From Coprinellus micaceus (Eukaryota; Basidiomycota; Agaricomycetes; Agaricales; Psathyrellaceae), in the NCBI GenBank assembly GCA_951394405.1, contig OX596342.1:2294001-2358000 (forward strand): 64,000 bases of DNA, given 5' to 3'. Both the position numbers and the translations under genes were made by a program. Under the pieces are notes generated by a model. That model ran no database searches. It had not been told where the DNA came from and saw only the letters and a program-made list of their open reading frames with translations. Shown piece by piece: positions 22,338-33,089 of the stretch; the stretch's first letter is position 1, and each line of letters starts with the position of its first letter.

Positions 22338-23807
22338 TCACCTCTGGGCTCCTTGAAGGGACCAGAGGTAGCGAGCAGGTCCATCTTCAAATCCAAGGGT
22401 GACAAGAGCACTGACAAACCCATCCACATTACCGGCGCATGCAATCCACGCAGTATCTATGCAGGAGATATCATAATACTCATAGTTGTGTGCCCGAAGG
22501 TAGTCAACCATGGCATGAGGCATGGATAGGGAGGCAGGACGGAAGCCTCCTCGGCGAGCAGTGTGTGTAGAGGATGAGGAGACACCCTGCCCCATTGGAG
22601 CTGTGGAAGTAGTGGCCAGGTGCTGACGAGAGGTGGAAGGGCCAGCGGAGACAGATGGCCCAGCACTACCAAATCGCTGAAACTGCACGGTTGGCCTGGC
22701 AGATGCGGATGAAGCAGGTGGCGGCGACGCTGGTGTAAAGCAGTGTGGAGGTACACGGGAGGCTGAAGGGGACGTAGCCCTCGCATGTGAAGGAGCAGCA
22801 CGTGTTGGTGTTGAGGAAGGCGTGAACCTATGCTCGTAGGGCGTGCGCGGATGGACCGGAGTGAAAGGCGAGGGTTGCGCATCTAGATTCTGACGTTATT
22901 TAGTGCACGGACATGGCAAATAAAAGGCTCACCACCGAAGGCAGGCATCTCCCACTGTGCCCGCCGACCGCCGCGGGTTACGCTAACAGAGGGCGACTCC
23001 AACGACGGCAAGAAGCCTTCCTCGGGCTCGTCTTCATCGTCGGTGAGGTTGATGATGGTCGGATCGATCGCACGAACCTCTGTGTCAGGGGTGTCGAACG
23101 CACGGCGGCGATCTGCGGCAGGGAGGTACTGGGTCCACGAAGGATTGTTGCGGAGGATGTCACTATCACCCTCGGCGAGGAACCAGGTCATCGCGTTTCG
23201 AATGTCTTCGAACCGACGATGTTGGCGACCATCTGCGACTTCCGCAGCATCAACAATGGAACGGTAATCGCTAGAAAGAGTGAGTCAAGAGGAAGCTTAT
23301 TGAAAACATGGCTAACGTACCGGTACTCTGCAAATATGGTTCGATAGACCGAACCCAGTGCCGACTCAACAAGCCAAGCTCCGTACCACCTCCTTGAGGA
23401 TCCACCCAGAAGAAACTGGTCATCAACAAGGGCGCGAAATGCGGTTATCCTCGATGTCGCAGTCCTCTTACGCCCGACTTCAGCAATACCTTCGTTGAGT
23501 TGGTTGACATCCTGAGCCTGCTCAAGGGTCGCACACACTACAACGACAGGGAACTTGAAGACCCCGCTGGTCGGCCTCGAAACCACCAGCCTATGAAGGG
23601 TGAGCGATGGATAGTCTCAAGAACCAGGGACACTTACGGAGGGCAGGGCGGGTGGTATATCCCAGGTTGCAAACCAGTCCCATTGTTGGGGGGACGAACG
23701 ACCACGAAGAATCGACCCTCAAGGTGAGAGAGAGACTCTTCAGGGGGTGGAACGCGCAAAGGGGTGGGCGGTACAGACCTCTGTCGCGCTTTGCCTTCTT
23801 TCACCAT
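22338..23807 (-). CDS. KDZ companion protein with an N-terminal RNase H1-N (caulimovirus P6-like) domain, 440 aa, four exons
   Basis: Exons run 23807-23638, 23590-23321, 23270-22933 and 22882-22338, all in phase. Residues ~29-85 read GRFFVVVRPPNNG...LQPGIYHPP... then GVFKFPVVVVCATLEQAQ. This is the layout of the small RNase H1 N-terminal domain that binds RNA-DNA hybrids or dsRNA (FYVVxxG...PGIY...V.KF.....EA). No catalytic RNase H domain follows. The middle contains NLTDDEDEPEEGF, which looks like a SUMO-interacting or acidic motif. The C-terminal third is Ser/Pro-rich and closes with a compact, conserved-looking segment (VDYLRAHNYEYYDIS...LGFEDGPARYLW). The gene lies in tandem between the transposase and the HMG-like gene. 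Function is unknown; nucleic-acid binding is inferred from the first domain. Confidence 0.7.
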
Positions 23808-24203
23808 TGAGACGATGAAAGAAGGGGGGAAAGAAATGTGATCGAAGTCAAGAAGCGAGGCACTGATCTTATATGCGGTTCAACATCAATAGTGCCTTTT
23901 GTGGATTTTGATGTTCAAACGATACCCCCCCGCAATGTTTTGTCCATACCACAAGTTTTAACCTCACACTTGTCCCTCCAAAGGTAACAAATCGATAGAA
24001 ACTTTGGTCATCTTGCTTATTCTAACCTTTATTTTGTGAAATGACGGTTCGATCCCCATGAATCTTGCACACGCATTGAGACCATCGCACTTTGGCGCCT
24101 ACCGCCGATCTTGATTGCCTCAGGGAATTACCACCCCAGCTGAAATCATAGGTGCAAAATTAATATTTTGGTGGGTAACATGCAAGCGTCTATGGATGTA
24201 AAA
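23808..24203. other. Spacer between the KDZ transposase and the RNase H1-N gene
   Basis: About 400 bp, AT-richer than the genes, presumably terminator of the transposase and promoter of the next gene. No ORF of note. Confidence 0.4.
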
Positions 24204-27200
24204 CTATCCTATGGTGAGATCGGAGAGAATATCAATAAACCCGCCTATTTGGGCTTCATCGTAATCTTCGCTAACTCCAATACCCCCTTCCTCTGCATCC
24301 ACATCTGCATTCGGGACGCTCGCATTCAAGGTCTCAGTAAGTTCGGCATCGTCTAGCGTTCCCTTGCGTCTTCCCTGCTTAAGTGGCGAACCAGTGTACC
24401 CTGGAAGCGCAACAATTTTGTCGAGGCGAGCCCGAATTACTGTGTTAACTCGGACCCGGCGGCGAGTGTAGTCCTCCACAACACACCGGAGTGAATCTTT
24501 TGAGACGGCTAAGTCGTCGAGGGCTTTTCTAAGGATTGCCTCCTCACTTTTAGTCGAGGAATAAACTCGTTGAATCTCGATGTTAAGCCTCTCGATCTCC
24601 TCTCTCGCCCGCTTGATCCGTTGGTGCTTCTTCATCATCTCTCGGATTGTGGGCTCCTTCCAGCGTTTATCGGCGAGATTTGCCTGCCCTTCCTTCAGCA
24701 AGTCAAACTCCTCAATGAAGCTATACTTTGCTGCCCTCTCCCAGTCTAAGGTGTCCTGCCTACCCATTGCACGAACCGTACTGTTGTACTTCTCGATGGC
24801 TCTCCGAATCGCAGCAGAGCGCTTCCGCATTGAGTCCGCCAGCAGGGTCCGGGCCTTGTAACCTAAGATTCGATCAGCTGTAGATCGAGATCTACATATG
24901 TAATTGAATGTCACCGCTCACCCACGCCGCTCAAATTCAGCCGATGCAATTCAAACAAGCGTTGCACCACAAGACGCTGCAAATTGTTGAGCGCCTGGTG
25001 GTAAGCGCGTTGTTGAATGTATCCTTCAGTCTCTTTGAAGTCTACTGACTCCCTTGTCCACCGTTCGGGGAGCGAGAGCTTGTTTTCGTACTCCTGCAGC
25101 TCGATGTCAAGATTCAGCGCGCGCTCTCTCGCACGACGTCGGGCGGTCTCCAAGTGACGGGTCTGGGAGTCTGCTGACTGATAGGTTACTGCTCCCGGGT
25201 TATGAAGGTTGAAGTGGTCGGGAATGGTGTGCAGGAAGGCAGAACTTTTGTTTTCTGAATCTCGCCTGCATCGATAAACTGTAGGGTTAGCCATGATCTA
25301 TCGCCAAAGAACAACGGAACCTACACTGCTGCATGCCACTCCTTCAACATCTCCACATACGCAATACGCACAACATCCACATCCGATTCCCGACCCAACT
25401 TGGAGCCAAAATACTCCCGCTGCTCTGTTTGCCACTGATCGAGATCTTCCTCCTTCGCATCCTCAACCTCCAAGGCTACCTTTAGCAACACTCCCTCCCT
25501 TTCAATGATATCCAACGCCTGCTTGTAGTTCCCTAGCAGCATATCACCAATGGCGAGGTACTTGTCGGCGTCGGACTGCTTCATGTACATCTCGATGAAC
25601 ATATGCCGTCGATATCTGGTCGCGTTTCTCACGAGAATAGCCACAGCGTTTGAGCCAGACCACAGGCGCTCCAAGGTCTCAAAGTCTTCCAGCCCAGCCC
25701 CTTCAACGTTACTGGGGTGGTTGTAGACCTGGCACCTGAAGTTATGCGCATACCCATGATACGAAGCGACAACGATTCGCGAACCCGAATTCTTGAAGAC
25801 CTCGGCCAGGAGGCTGTTCAGGACCGTGATGCCGAAGGTACAGCCGATGTCGTAGCCTATCAGCAGTCGATCACCCAGGACTGTCAAGGCACGGTTGACA
25901 ATTGCGAGCGGGTACTTGAATAATTCACCGGACTGGATCATGTCGGCCATCCAGAGAACAATGCCATGCCTGCACGAGCAAGCGAAGACCCCAGTTTCGT
26001 CGAAGAATCCCATAGCTTTCTTGGAGCTGTCCGACTGAGCAGCCTTCCAGTTCCTAGTGCAGTCACTCGCCTTTGTGTCGCTATCCTCCACCTCCAATTC
26101 ATCCGCCTCGGGCAACCCGCCACTTCCACCGGTGTCAGACGTCGTGTTGTCCCCTTCTTCATCAGTCACCTGTGGCGCCCCCGCCACAATGGCGTTGACA
26201 TGAGAGTTCTTCTTCTCCATGGCATCGACCTCAGCTGGAGGGATGATATACCTGGCTTCGGTGTATTGCCGTGCATCAGCGGTACCCTTGTCGATAAGCC
26301 TCTTGAGAGAGGTATTTCCATCCATCGCACATAGCACTCGATAGCGCAGAGACGGCTCACCCTCCAGTTCATAGAAGCAAGCTGGGCAGGTGTTGAGAAC
26401 TCGCCAATTCTCCGTGTCGCGTTTCAACACAGCATTCACCCTGTTCTCGATGATGACTGTGATGGAAACGAAGACGTCAAACGCCGCTGCAAAAGCCTTA
26501 CTCCAACGCCGCCGGAATGGATGCTGCACGATTGGTTCGGTCAGTCACCCTCAAGGCAGTCGTATTAACGACGCACCCCATACAGATCGCACAAGACTTT
26601 GGCGAATGCCTCGATGCTGAACGAGGCCTTGCGTTGGCGTAGGTACTTGTAGAATTGGAGAGTCTTGAGGGAGATCGCTAATGACGCGTTGACAGGGGTT
26701 GTTGGGAGATATCCCCGAGCTGTAAGATGCGGCGCCAATGTCTCGTGCTGGGGGAGGACAACTGTCAAGGTCGTCTGATCTATGTTGAACATGTCGATGA
26801 TAACAATTTCAAAGGTCTCGGGGGTAGGCTCAGATGCAGTGTCGCCGGCTGCTGGCTCTGGCTCTGGTGACGGACCTTGACCATTGCTCTTCCAGTTGAT
26901 ATACGCATCGGCCAGCTTGTCCAGTTGCTTCTCCCAGTTCTTATGCAGAGAGCGAATGCTCTCCTTCCATTTGGGCACATATCTTTTGACCTTCCTGTAA
27001 TGGGACGAATTGAATACAAGGCTGTGTGACATTGACGTGTAACGTACTGTTCTGAATACAACGCTGAGAACACGGCGTCCGCCATTGTTCCCAGTGTCGC
27101 GTCATCCCCCAACTCCTCATACTCTGGTGACCCAGCACGGGAGCCGTGATCACTGGGAGCTCCCATGGGCACGTCGCTATCGCGGTCGGCAGCAAGGTCA

Positions 27201-27513
27201 TGTTCACGTCTCATATCCTTCAGCTCTGCCCGCTTTGCATTGCCGAGCACTACAGATTGTGTTTTTCATTAACTTTGAGATGACTGAAATTGTAATGGAC
27301 TGGCGTACTAGATATTGCATCCAACCTCATTTGCTGGGACTTCACCTCCAATTCCTGCAGGCCCTCGAACCCCACGATCTGGGGTGTGGATCCCCCAGCT
27401 AGAACCCCACTGCTTGGGGTGAAATCTCCCTCAGCTCGCCTCCGCCTCTGTGGCGGGGCGGGCATGTTGATGTTCCTGGAGGATCCAGCCTTGCGCTTGT
27501 TACCTGAGCTCAT
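24204..27513 (-). CDS. KDZ transposase, about 996 aa, six exons
   Basis: Exons run 27513-27309, 27249-27048, 26994-26577, 26523-25361, 25265-24922 and 24862-24204; all phases agree. The intron between exons 4 and 5 (25360-25266, 95 nt) is the least certain. Landmarks in order are a basic N-terminus with PPQRRRR, the Cys segment NTCPACFYELEGEPSLRY (residue ~320) followed by AMDGNTSLKRL, and FACSCRHGIVLWMADM. Next come the catalytic aspartate in GYDIGC (~500), ASYHGYAHN, and the glutamate motif EGAGLEDFETLERL with SGSN (~550-567). A long coiled-coil C-terminus rich in Arg/Lys/Glu follows (YKARTLLADSM, DWERAAKY, FIEEFDLL). These match the RNase H-fold core and C-terminus of fungal KDZ transposases. 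No key residue appears lost. The acidic tail is the true end (TAG at 24204). Confidence 0.92.
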
Positions 27514-27596
27514 GGTGTGTGTACGATGGAGTCGATGTTGAGGAAGAATAATCGTGGCGTAAATACAAGATCGCAATCAGCTTGTAAATAGGGGGC

Positions 27597-28006
27597 ACAA
27601 ATATGGGTGGGAGGGGGCGCGGGAAAGCGCAGGGAACGACGATCAAGCATACTCGCAAACATTCAGCGGACGTTGATGAACGGGCGTGCACGCAGAGCGC
27701 TCGGATTGATGGGGGGACAACCCTCCGATGCTCCCGATGACGGAACTAGGCCTCTTCGATCTCCGAGACCGGACCCTGAGACCATCTCCGTTATCTCCCT
27801 CATCTCCCTGACAAACGCCCGTTATCTATCCACTATCTCACCTCCTCAACCTCCCTTGGTTCCCTGGGCCAACGAATACCATACAAGGCATCTCGCCCAA
27901 ACGCTATTGGCGGTGTGTGAGGGATAGGCTAACCCAGCAGAATTAGCTAGGCAATCCCCCCCCCTTTGCCTAGCTAATTTGCTGGGAAAGTGATAGGACC
28001 GTGGTG
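27597..28006 (-). repeat. Right terminal inverted repeat of the KDZ element (~410 bp)
   Basis: Reverse complement of 19747-20155. It ends GGACCGTGGTG directly before the duplication TGTGCCAA. The repeat lies about 85 bp upstream of the transposase start, so it probably contains the transposase promoter. Confidence 0.92.
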
Positions 28007-28014
28007 TGTGCCAA
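28007..28014. repeat. Right 8-bp target site duplication of the KDZ element
   Basis: TGTGCCAA, identical to 19739-19746. Confidence 0.9.
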
Positions 28015-28602
28015 CCTCAATCGTACTGTCCTCAGCTTCCCTCAAGTCTTCTCGTGCCTCCGATCTCGGAATGGTAAGTTGGGAAAGCCTCCCATGGTAT
28101 GGTTCATGCCCAACGAAATATATGTATCACCGCACCGCCAATCGTATTCAGTCAAATTACATCCTTCGTACGTAGTGTCCCATTACCACCGCTGCGCGAT
28201 CTCCCTTTGGATAATCCAGAGCAGTTGCTTGGACCCGCCCACTATGTACCCTAGTTGGGGAGACTCATGACCAATCCAAGCCGGAAACGAGGGGTCCTCA
28301 GCGCATACCTTCCATTTCTAGGTCACATCAGACCACCCGATATTCCAGATTTTATATTGCAGGCACTATCGCCTACCAAGGGGTTTTCGGGTACTTGGGG
28401 GCCACATATGGGTGCAGTATGGGTGCCTCGTGGTCCTCGCGGAGTTGGAAACAGCCACGAACGTCACGCGCAGGCTGGCTGCGAGGCTGATGAACTCTGA
28501 TAACATCCTATCCTGTCCAATCTTCAAGGACTCCCTTGCTATATCTCGAAACCTCAAGGGATAGCCTTTGTGACGGTGTGAATTAGGAAGACGCCCACCA
28601 GG
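28015..28602. other. Intergenic between the KDZ element and uridine phosphorylase
   Basis: Promoter side of the uridine phosphorylase gene. No gene or repeat recognised. The sequence that continues across the transposon (left flank before 19739) shows no family either. Confidence 0.4.
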
Positions 28603-30230
28603 ATGAAGCAGACCCTCACAGACGCCAGTTAGTGGGCCCTATTGTCTTCTTTGCTTCGAGTTCTTCCGCAGGGTCCTAATCCATATCGATCTCTTCTAGA
28701 TTTCCCCCGCACAGCGGATCATAGGGTCTATCACCTCGGTTTGCGACCTGGTGAGGTATCGAATAGAATTGTGAGCCCTGCAATTGAACTGGGATGGCCA
28801 ATTCATTCAAGAGGACGCATAGATCACCGTCGGGTCACCCTCGCGAGCAATCGGAATTGCGACGCACCTCGATGCTGAGCCCAAAACGTTCGTGTTAACC
28901 TCGGAGAGAGGTTTCACCACCATCACTGGGCGCTTCCGTGGCGTCCCAGTATCTATAGTCAGCATTGGCATGGGCTTCCCCAACATGGATTTCTTCGTCC
29001 GTGAGGTGAGGGAATGCATCAGCGGCGACATGCTCATCATAAGGTCGGTTAGGTCCAAGGATGCTTCCTCTCCCATGAAGCTAATATACGAATGATTGTA
29101 CCCATTTCCAGGTTGGGATCCTGCGGCGCACTTGTGGATGTGCCCGTTGGTTCCGTCGTAATTCCATCGTCTAGCGTCGCGATATCCCGAAACTATGACT
29201 TCGACTTCGCCAATCCCGTCAGCACCACCGAGCCTCCATACAGGATCAGTAAGCCAGTGAGTCGATAGCTCAAAGCAAGTTCGAACCAACTCACCAATCA
29301 ACATGAAATCCAGGCCTTTGCCGACGCTTTTCTACATGAAGAGGTATGCGGCTCGTTCTTCCGATTTCCAGAACATCTGTAACATCGGTGGCGATGGTAG
29401 GTTCGCAAGGCTATCGAAAGTGTCAAGCCGCAGGGTTCTAAGAGCCAAATCGCCCCGGGTACTGTGAACGCATCTGCCGACAGGTCAGTATAAATAATAA
29501 ATATCTCCTGGGCGACATCGGCCTGCGCATCTTTCTGACGGCATTCGCATACAGTTTCTACTCCTCGCAGGGAAGACAAACGTCTTTCCCTGATCGAAAT
29601 GCCAACCTCATTGAGCATCTTCGGGAAGGAAACCTGAATGTCAGCACGCTTGAGGTGGGTCCACCCTTGACAACCCTATTTCCCATCTTGATGCCGCAAT
29701 TAACATGAGCAACACGGCTTGCCGACGTTCCAGATGGAAACATTCCATCTGTACCATTTGGCTAAGTGCTGGAGTGGCGGACAGCCTGAGCAAGCGGTAC
29801 CGATAGTTCCCCTCGCCACAGGCCCTGTTCGTCCCGCAGTGTCCAAGACCCCGCCCGCTGGTGAAACAACACTCGAGCGTCCCTTGGCTGGGAAGGACAC
29901 CGTCATCCGCGCCGCCGCAGTACACCTTGTCTACGCGTCAAGGACTTCCCAGGATTTCATCACACCCAGTGAGGTGAGCGCCTTGGAGGATTGGACCGGC
30001 TTGGTACGTCAACAACAGGCTCTGCATAACCCGGTATCAAAGCCAACTTAATCTGGATTGATGTTTTTCTACCCAGGGTGTTCTGACTGCGCTGGCGAAT
30101 ACGGAGATTCCGTCGGACGTGAGTGCATTCAACGTGAATACCGTGCCTAGCAGTTCATTAATCAACATTTTTCATCCAGAAACTTCATGTCGAGACAGGG
30201 AGCGTTTGGGAGATCAAGGAGAAGGTTTGA
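28603..30230 (+). CDS. Uridine phosphorylase (PNP/UDP nucleoside phosphorylase family), 345 aa, ten exons
   Basis: Exons are 28603-28627, 28700-28770, 28823-29043, 29112-29256, 29314-29343, 29401-29483, 29555-29654, 29734-30003, 30077-30118 and 30180-30230. All are GT-AG and in phase. Diagnostic segments are the N-terminal YHLGLRPGEV, GFTTITGRFRGVPVSIVS, GMGFPNMDFFVREVREC, the phosphate/ribose-site LGSCGALVDVPVGSVVIP and, on exons 7-8, NVSTLEMETFHLYHLA (the E-M-E triplet that binds ribose). The enzyme splits uridine with phosphate into uracil and ribose-1-phosphate for pyrimidine salvage. Exons 1 and 5 are tiny (25 and 30 nt). The gene converges on the F-box gene, with 252 bp between the two stop codons. 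Confidence 0.9.
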
Positions 30231-30482
30231 GCTCAAGGTTTCCCGGTTCCGAAGGTCAGCGGTGTCCTGAGACTCGCTCTCCGGAAACGCGCCATCCGCG
30301 GACGCACACTGACGAACCTGTGTTTTCCGCTGCTCGATACATGCCTACCGAAATACAGAACGTCATAATGGAAACGAATAGACAAAAATACACGACGTGA
30401 TAGGTCGGGAGGGTGGCGAGAGAATGGACGGAGGCGTCTTAGCGAATCGGATGCAACTCCAGGACCGGTAAGTAACAAGCAT

Positions 30483-33089
30483 CTACTCCTCGCCGATCCA
30501 TATGACGTCCCCTACGAAGCTCCCCAATTGGCCAGCATGCCCTGAATTAACGAGGGCGCAGTGGTCGATCCGAGTATATACGATCGGACATGGAGGTGTG
30601 ACCTCCCAAGGATTCCATTCCGAAAAGGGGCTGCTGCGGTTCGTCTGGCGAGGTCCATGGTGCGCGGAGGAAGGGGCAACCCCTGACGACTTTCGGGAAG
30701 ACGCTATCTTCCGTACCATGACCCCCGAGGCTCCTGCTTCCGCTACGCCTTCTGCCCTAGTGCTAGCTCCTTCGCCCGCACCTGCCGTGACTCCCGCATG
30801 GGGATCGGTCTTAATGTGGGACGGTTGTGGGGTTGCTTTGGCTTCATGACCGTCGTGCGCGCGGCCAGTGATGGCCTCGGAGGGTGCTGCCCCTGGAGTG
30901 CTGCCTGTGCAGGCCCCAGTCTGGGTTGGCGAGCCAAGAAGATTGGAGTACTGCCCGAGGAAACTAAGGGCACTGACAAAGACGACCCTGGATCCCCATG
31001 AAAGTGAGCTGAAGCCAGCGGCACAGAAGAACGACACGTACTTGGGAATGCATTGGTGGCCGCCTGCGGTATACGTCGACTTCTCAACGACAACAAGGCT
31101 ATTCGGCCTGATAGTGTTGTTGCGAACCAGGTCGTTTACTGACGCTGGTAGGACCCCTTGGGTATAGTGTACGCCGTCTGAGAAAATGAAGCTGTAAAGT
31201 TCAGGTGGAGGAGAGGAGATGCATCCGCATTTGGGATCATCTCGCCTGACCGAAATGACCTGGACGACATGGTGAGCGTTATATATGTCGTCTCCCTCTG
31301 GTGCCATCACGAGGCGTTCACAACACCCGGCAGAGAGTGTGGAAGGAGACACAGACACCCCGCTCATGTCAGTGTTTCGTGCAAGGGCGACCTGGAGCAG
31401 TGGCCCTATTCTGAGATCGTTACAACCCCAGAATGAGAGGGCCTCCAGCCGCGGGCAAAACCTAACGCCACGTTTGCCTCCCCGTATGGTTCCAGTCGCC
31501 GCATTGAGATCGACTGACCACGTTTCCGCCAGAACCTTGATAAGGTGCGCGGCACCAGCGCAGAACTCGAGGGATAAGGACACCAGCGCCGGAGTGTATC
31601 CAAGTAGGGATCGGGAATGTTCTGGGTTGAACGCGAAATTCGACAGAGCGAGACGGGTAAGGGAGGGTTGGCGGGGATCGCGGAATAGTGACTCTAGGCG
31701 AGGTACCAATCCAAGTTTCTTGTCTCCCTTCCCCGAATCATCGGTGATCCCCCCTAGATCTAGATGTTGGAGATTTGGAAATGTGAACTTCCGCAGAGAG
31801 TTGAGTGGATTGTCATCACTGTCTTTAGAGAATTGGAACCAAAGCTCCCGGACTTGAGGGTAGTCGACCACGGTGGCCAGCGTGGGCAAACCGTGTGGGT
31901 GAAAAAGATCGACTGTGGCCTTCGAATTGGCCTGCACCCAAAGGTCGAGCTTCTCCAGAGCGGGCGTGTCAAGAAGGCTCGTGAGTCTGTGGGTGTCCAG
32001 GGACGACACGGACGGGAATGACCATTTGATCGATCTGAGCCGACTGAGCTTGACGAGATGCGTTCCACCCTGTAACGTGCTGTGCCCGGCGACGGCAATT
32101 TGAGCTTCATCGAACACAGGGTAGGTATTGCTTAGTGTTAGTTCCTCCAGAACCGGGGTGAGTGAAAGGCAGCGCAGTAGAGCCGACGCCGTAAGCCAAT
32201 ACCGAGTTTGGCCAATGGTGATCTGGGTTTTCCGAGGAGGGTATTGTAGCTCGAGTGAAACGAGGTTGGCAATGAAGTGGTGTGGCAGGTTGAAAAGGGG
32301 TATCTCCTGAAGCTTCAAGCGTAACAGAGAGCTCCGGCTGGGTACAACCGATTTCGGGTGTAGATAGCCTTGATCTGGGCTAACACTCGAGAGGAGGCCG
32401 TCGGGGGATATGTGTTGTGGGTTGAAAGTTGTTATAGCGAGCGATAGCGAGGAGAGGGAGCTGAAGCTCGTATTCGCGTCGTTGAGATTCCTCACAAACG
32501 GCGACATCGCGGATGAGGCTATTGTATTGACCTCGAGGCGCCGGACGCGATGCCATTTGTCGGTCAGGAGCCCCAATATAGCCATGACGTCCTCCACTTC
32601 TGCCTCCTGACACATAAGGCGACTCGACGTGTACGATATCGTCAGAGGGAGGTTCCTCGAACGTGATAAGATTGCTTGAGCTTCTTTGGTCCTCCACCGA
32701 TACCGGAGTTGGATATAGGACCAGACATGGGGATTACCCAAAGCCACCGCACGCCACCGCTGGCTCACATGCGACACGATGATGGCTGAAGAGGTGGAAT
32801 GGACTCCTGGGACTGCCCCGTTTGACATCTCCGCCTGTGCCAGAAAGGTGAAGATTTCGCCCAATATCTCGTTTGGAAGGCGACTGATGGGGGCGAGTAG
32901 CGTAACCAACTCCCGTTCCCGCACTTCTAGAACTTCTCTTTCGTGGGTGGCAGAGCGCTTCAGACCCTCGAACTGAGCCAAGAGTTTGGAGAAATGGGCC
33001 TCCTGTTTCCGGATGGCTTCTAGTTTACCCTGGACATCCGCCAGCTCGTTACCAGCCATACCCCGATTCAGAAAGGCTACACTGTGCAT
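30483..33089 (-). CDS. F-box-like protein with a C-terminal RPA70N-like region, 868 aa, apparently one exon
   Basis: The first ATG in frame is 33089; a second at 33059 is also plausible. Residues ~15-60 form a coiled coil (KLEAIRKQEAHFSKLLAQF). The F-box-like motif APISRLPNEILGEIFTFL (~70-90) and VSQRWRAVALGNPHVW follow. About 450 residues then look like irregular leucine-rich repeats, the usual plan of basidiomycete F-box proteins that bind Skp1 and target substrates for ubiquitination. Unusually, residues ~575-690 change character: LSAGCCERL, AHHVVQVISVRR, LYSFIFSDGVHYTQGVL and RPNSLVVVEKSTY match the N-terminal OB domain of replication protein A subunit 1. The last 170 residues are low-complexity. 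The frame is open throughout, but an intron near 31060-30980 (GTACGT...TTGTCAG) or a boundary between two genes cannot be excluded. Confidence 0.8.
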   Translation of the reverse strand: MHSVAFLNRGMAGNELADVQGKLEAIRKQEAHFSKLLAQFEGLKRSATHEREVLEVRERELVTLLAPISRLPNEILGEIFTFLAQAEMSNGAVPGVHSTSSAIIVSHVSQRWRAVALGNPHVWSYIQLRYRWRTKEAQAILSRSRNLPLTISYTSSRLMCQEAEVEDVMAILGLLTDKWHRVRRLEVNTIASSAMSPFVRNLNDANTSFSSLSSLSLAITTFNPQHISPDGLLSSVSPDQGYLHPKSVVPSRSSLLRLKLQEIPLFNLPHHFIANLVSLELQYPPRKTQITIGQTRYWLTASALLRCLSLTPVLEELTLSNTYPVFDEAQIAVAGHSTLQGGTHLVKLSRLRSIKWSFPSVSSLDTHRLTSLLDTPALEKLDLWVQANSKATVDLFHPHGLPTLATVVDYPQVRELWFQFSKDSDDNPLNSLRKFTFPNLQHLDLGGITDDSGKGDKKLGLVPRLESLFRDPRQPSLTRLALSNFAFNPEHSRSLLGYTPALVSLSLEFCAGAAHLIKVLAETWSVDLNAATGTIRGGKRGVRFCPRLEALSFWGCNDLRIGPLLQVALARNTDMSGVSVSPSTLSAGCCERLVMAPEGDDIYNAHHVVQVISVRRDDPKCGCISSPPPELYSFIFSDGVHYTQGVLPASVNDLVRNNTIRPNSLVVVEKSTYTAGGHQCIPKYVSFFCAAGFSSLSWGSRVVFVSALSFLGQYSNLLGSPTQTGACTGSTPGAAPSEAITGRAHDGHEAKATPQPSHIKTDPHAGVTAGAGEGASTRAEGVAEAGASGVMVRKIASSRKSSGVAPSSAHHGPRQTNRSSPFSEWNPWEVTPPCPIVYTRIDHCALVNSGHAGQLGSFVGDVIWIGEE

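Larger units (their letters stand above)
19747..28006 (-). mobile_element. Complete 8260-bp KDZ (Kyakuja-Dileera-Zisupton) DNA transposon with three genes
   Basis: The element begins CACCACGGTCC and ends with its exact complement GGACCGTGGTG. It has terminal inverted repeats of about 410 bp and is flanked by the 8-bp duplication TGTGCCAA. An 8-bp duplication is characteristic of KDZ and hAT superfamilies; the transposase inside identifies KDZ. All three genes point leftward: transposase (27513-24204), RNase H1-N-domain protein (23807-22338) and HMG-like protein (22081-20367). No frameshift or premature stop was found in any of the hand-built models, and the ends are nearly identical, so the insertion looks young and possibly active. 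No TET/JBP dioxygenase gene, a known KDZ companion in fungi, is present. Confidence 0.93.

Noticed and set aside
20367..23807. TET/JBP-type oxygenase as cargo of the KDZ element
   Set aside because: Both companion genes were read through completely and neither has the H-x-D...H double-stranded beta-helix pattern.
30483..31400. A separate full-length RPA1 gene after the F-box gene
   Set aside because: Only the N-terminal OB region is recognisable; no DNA-binding OB folds or zinc ribbon follow before the stop at 30483.
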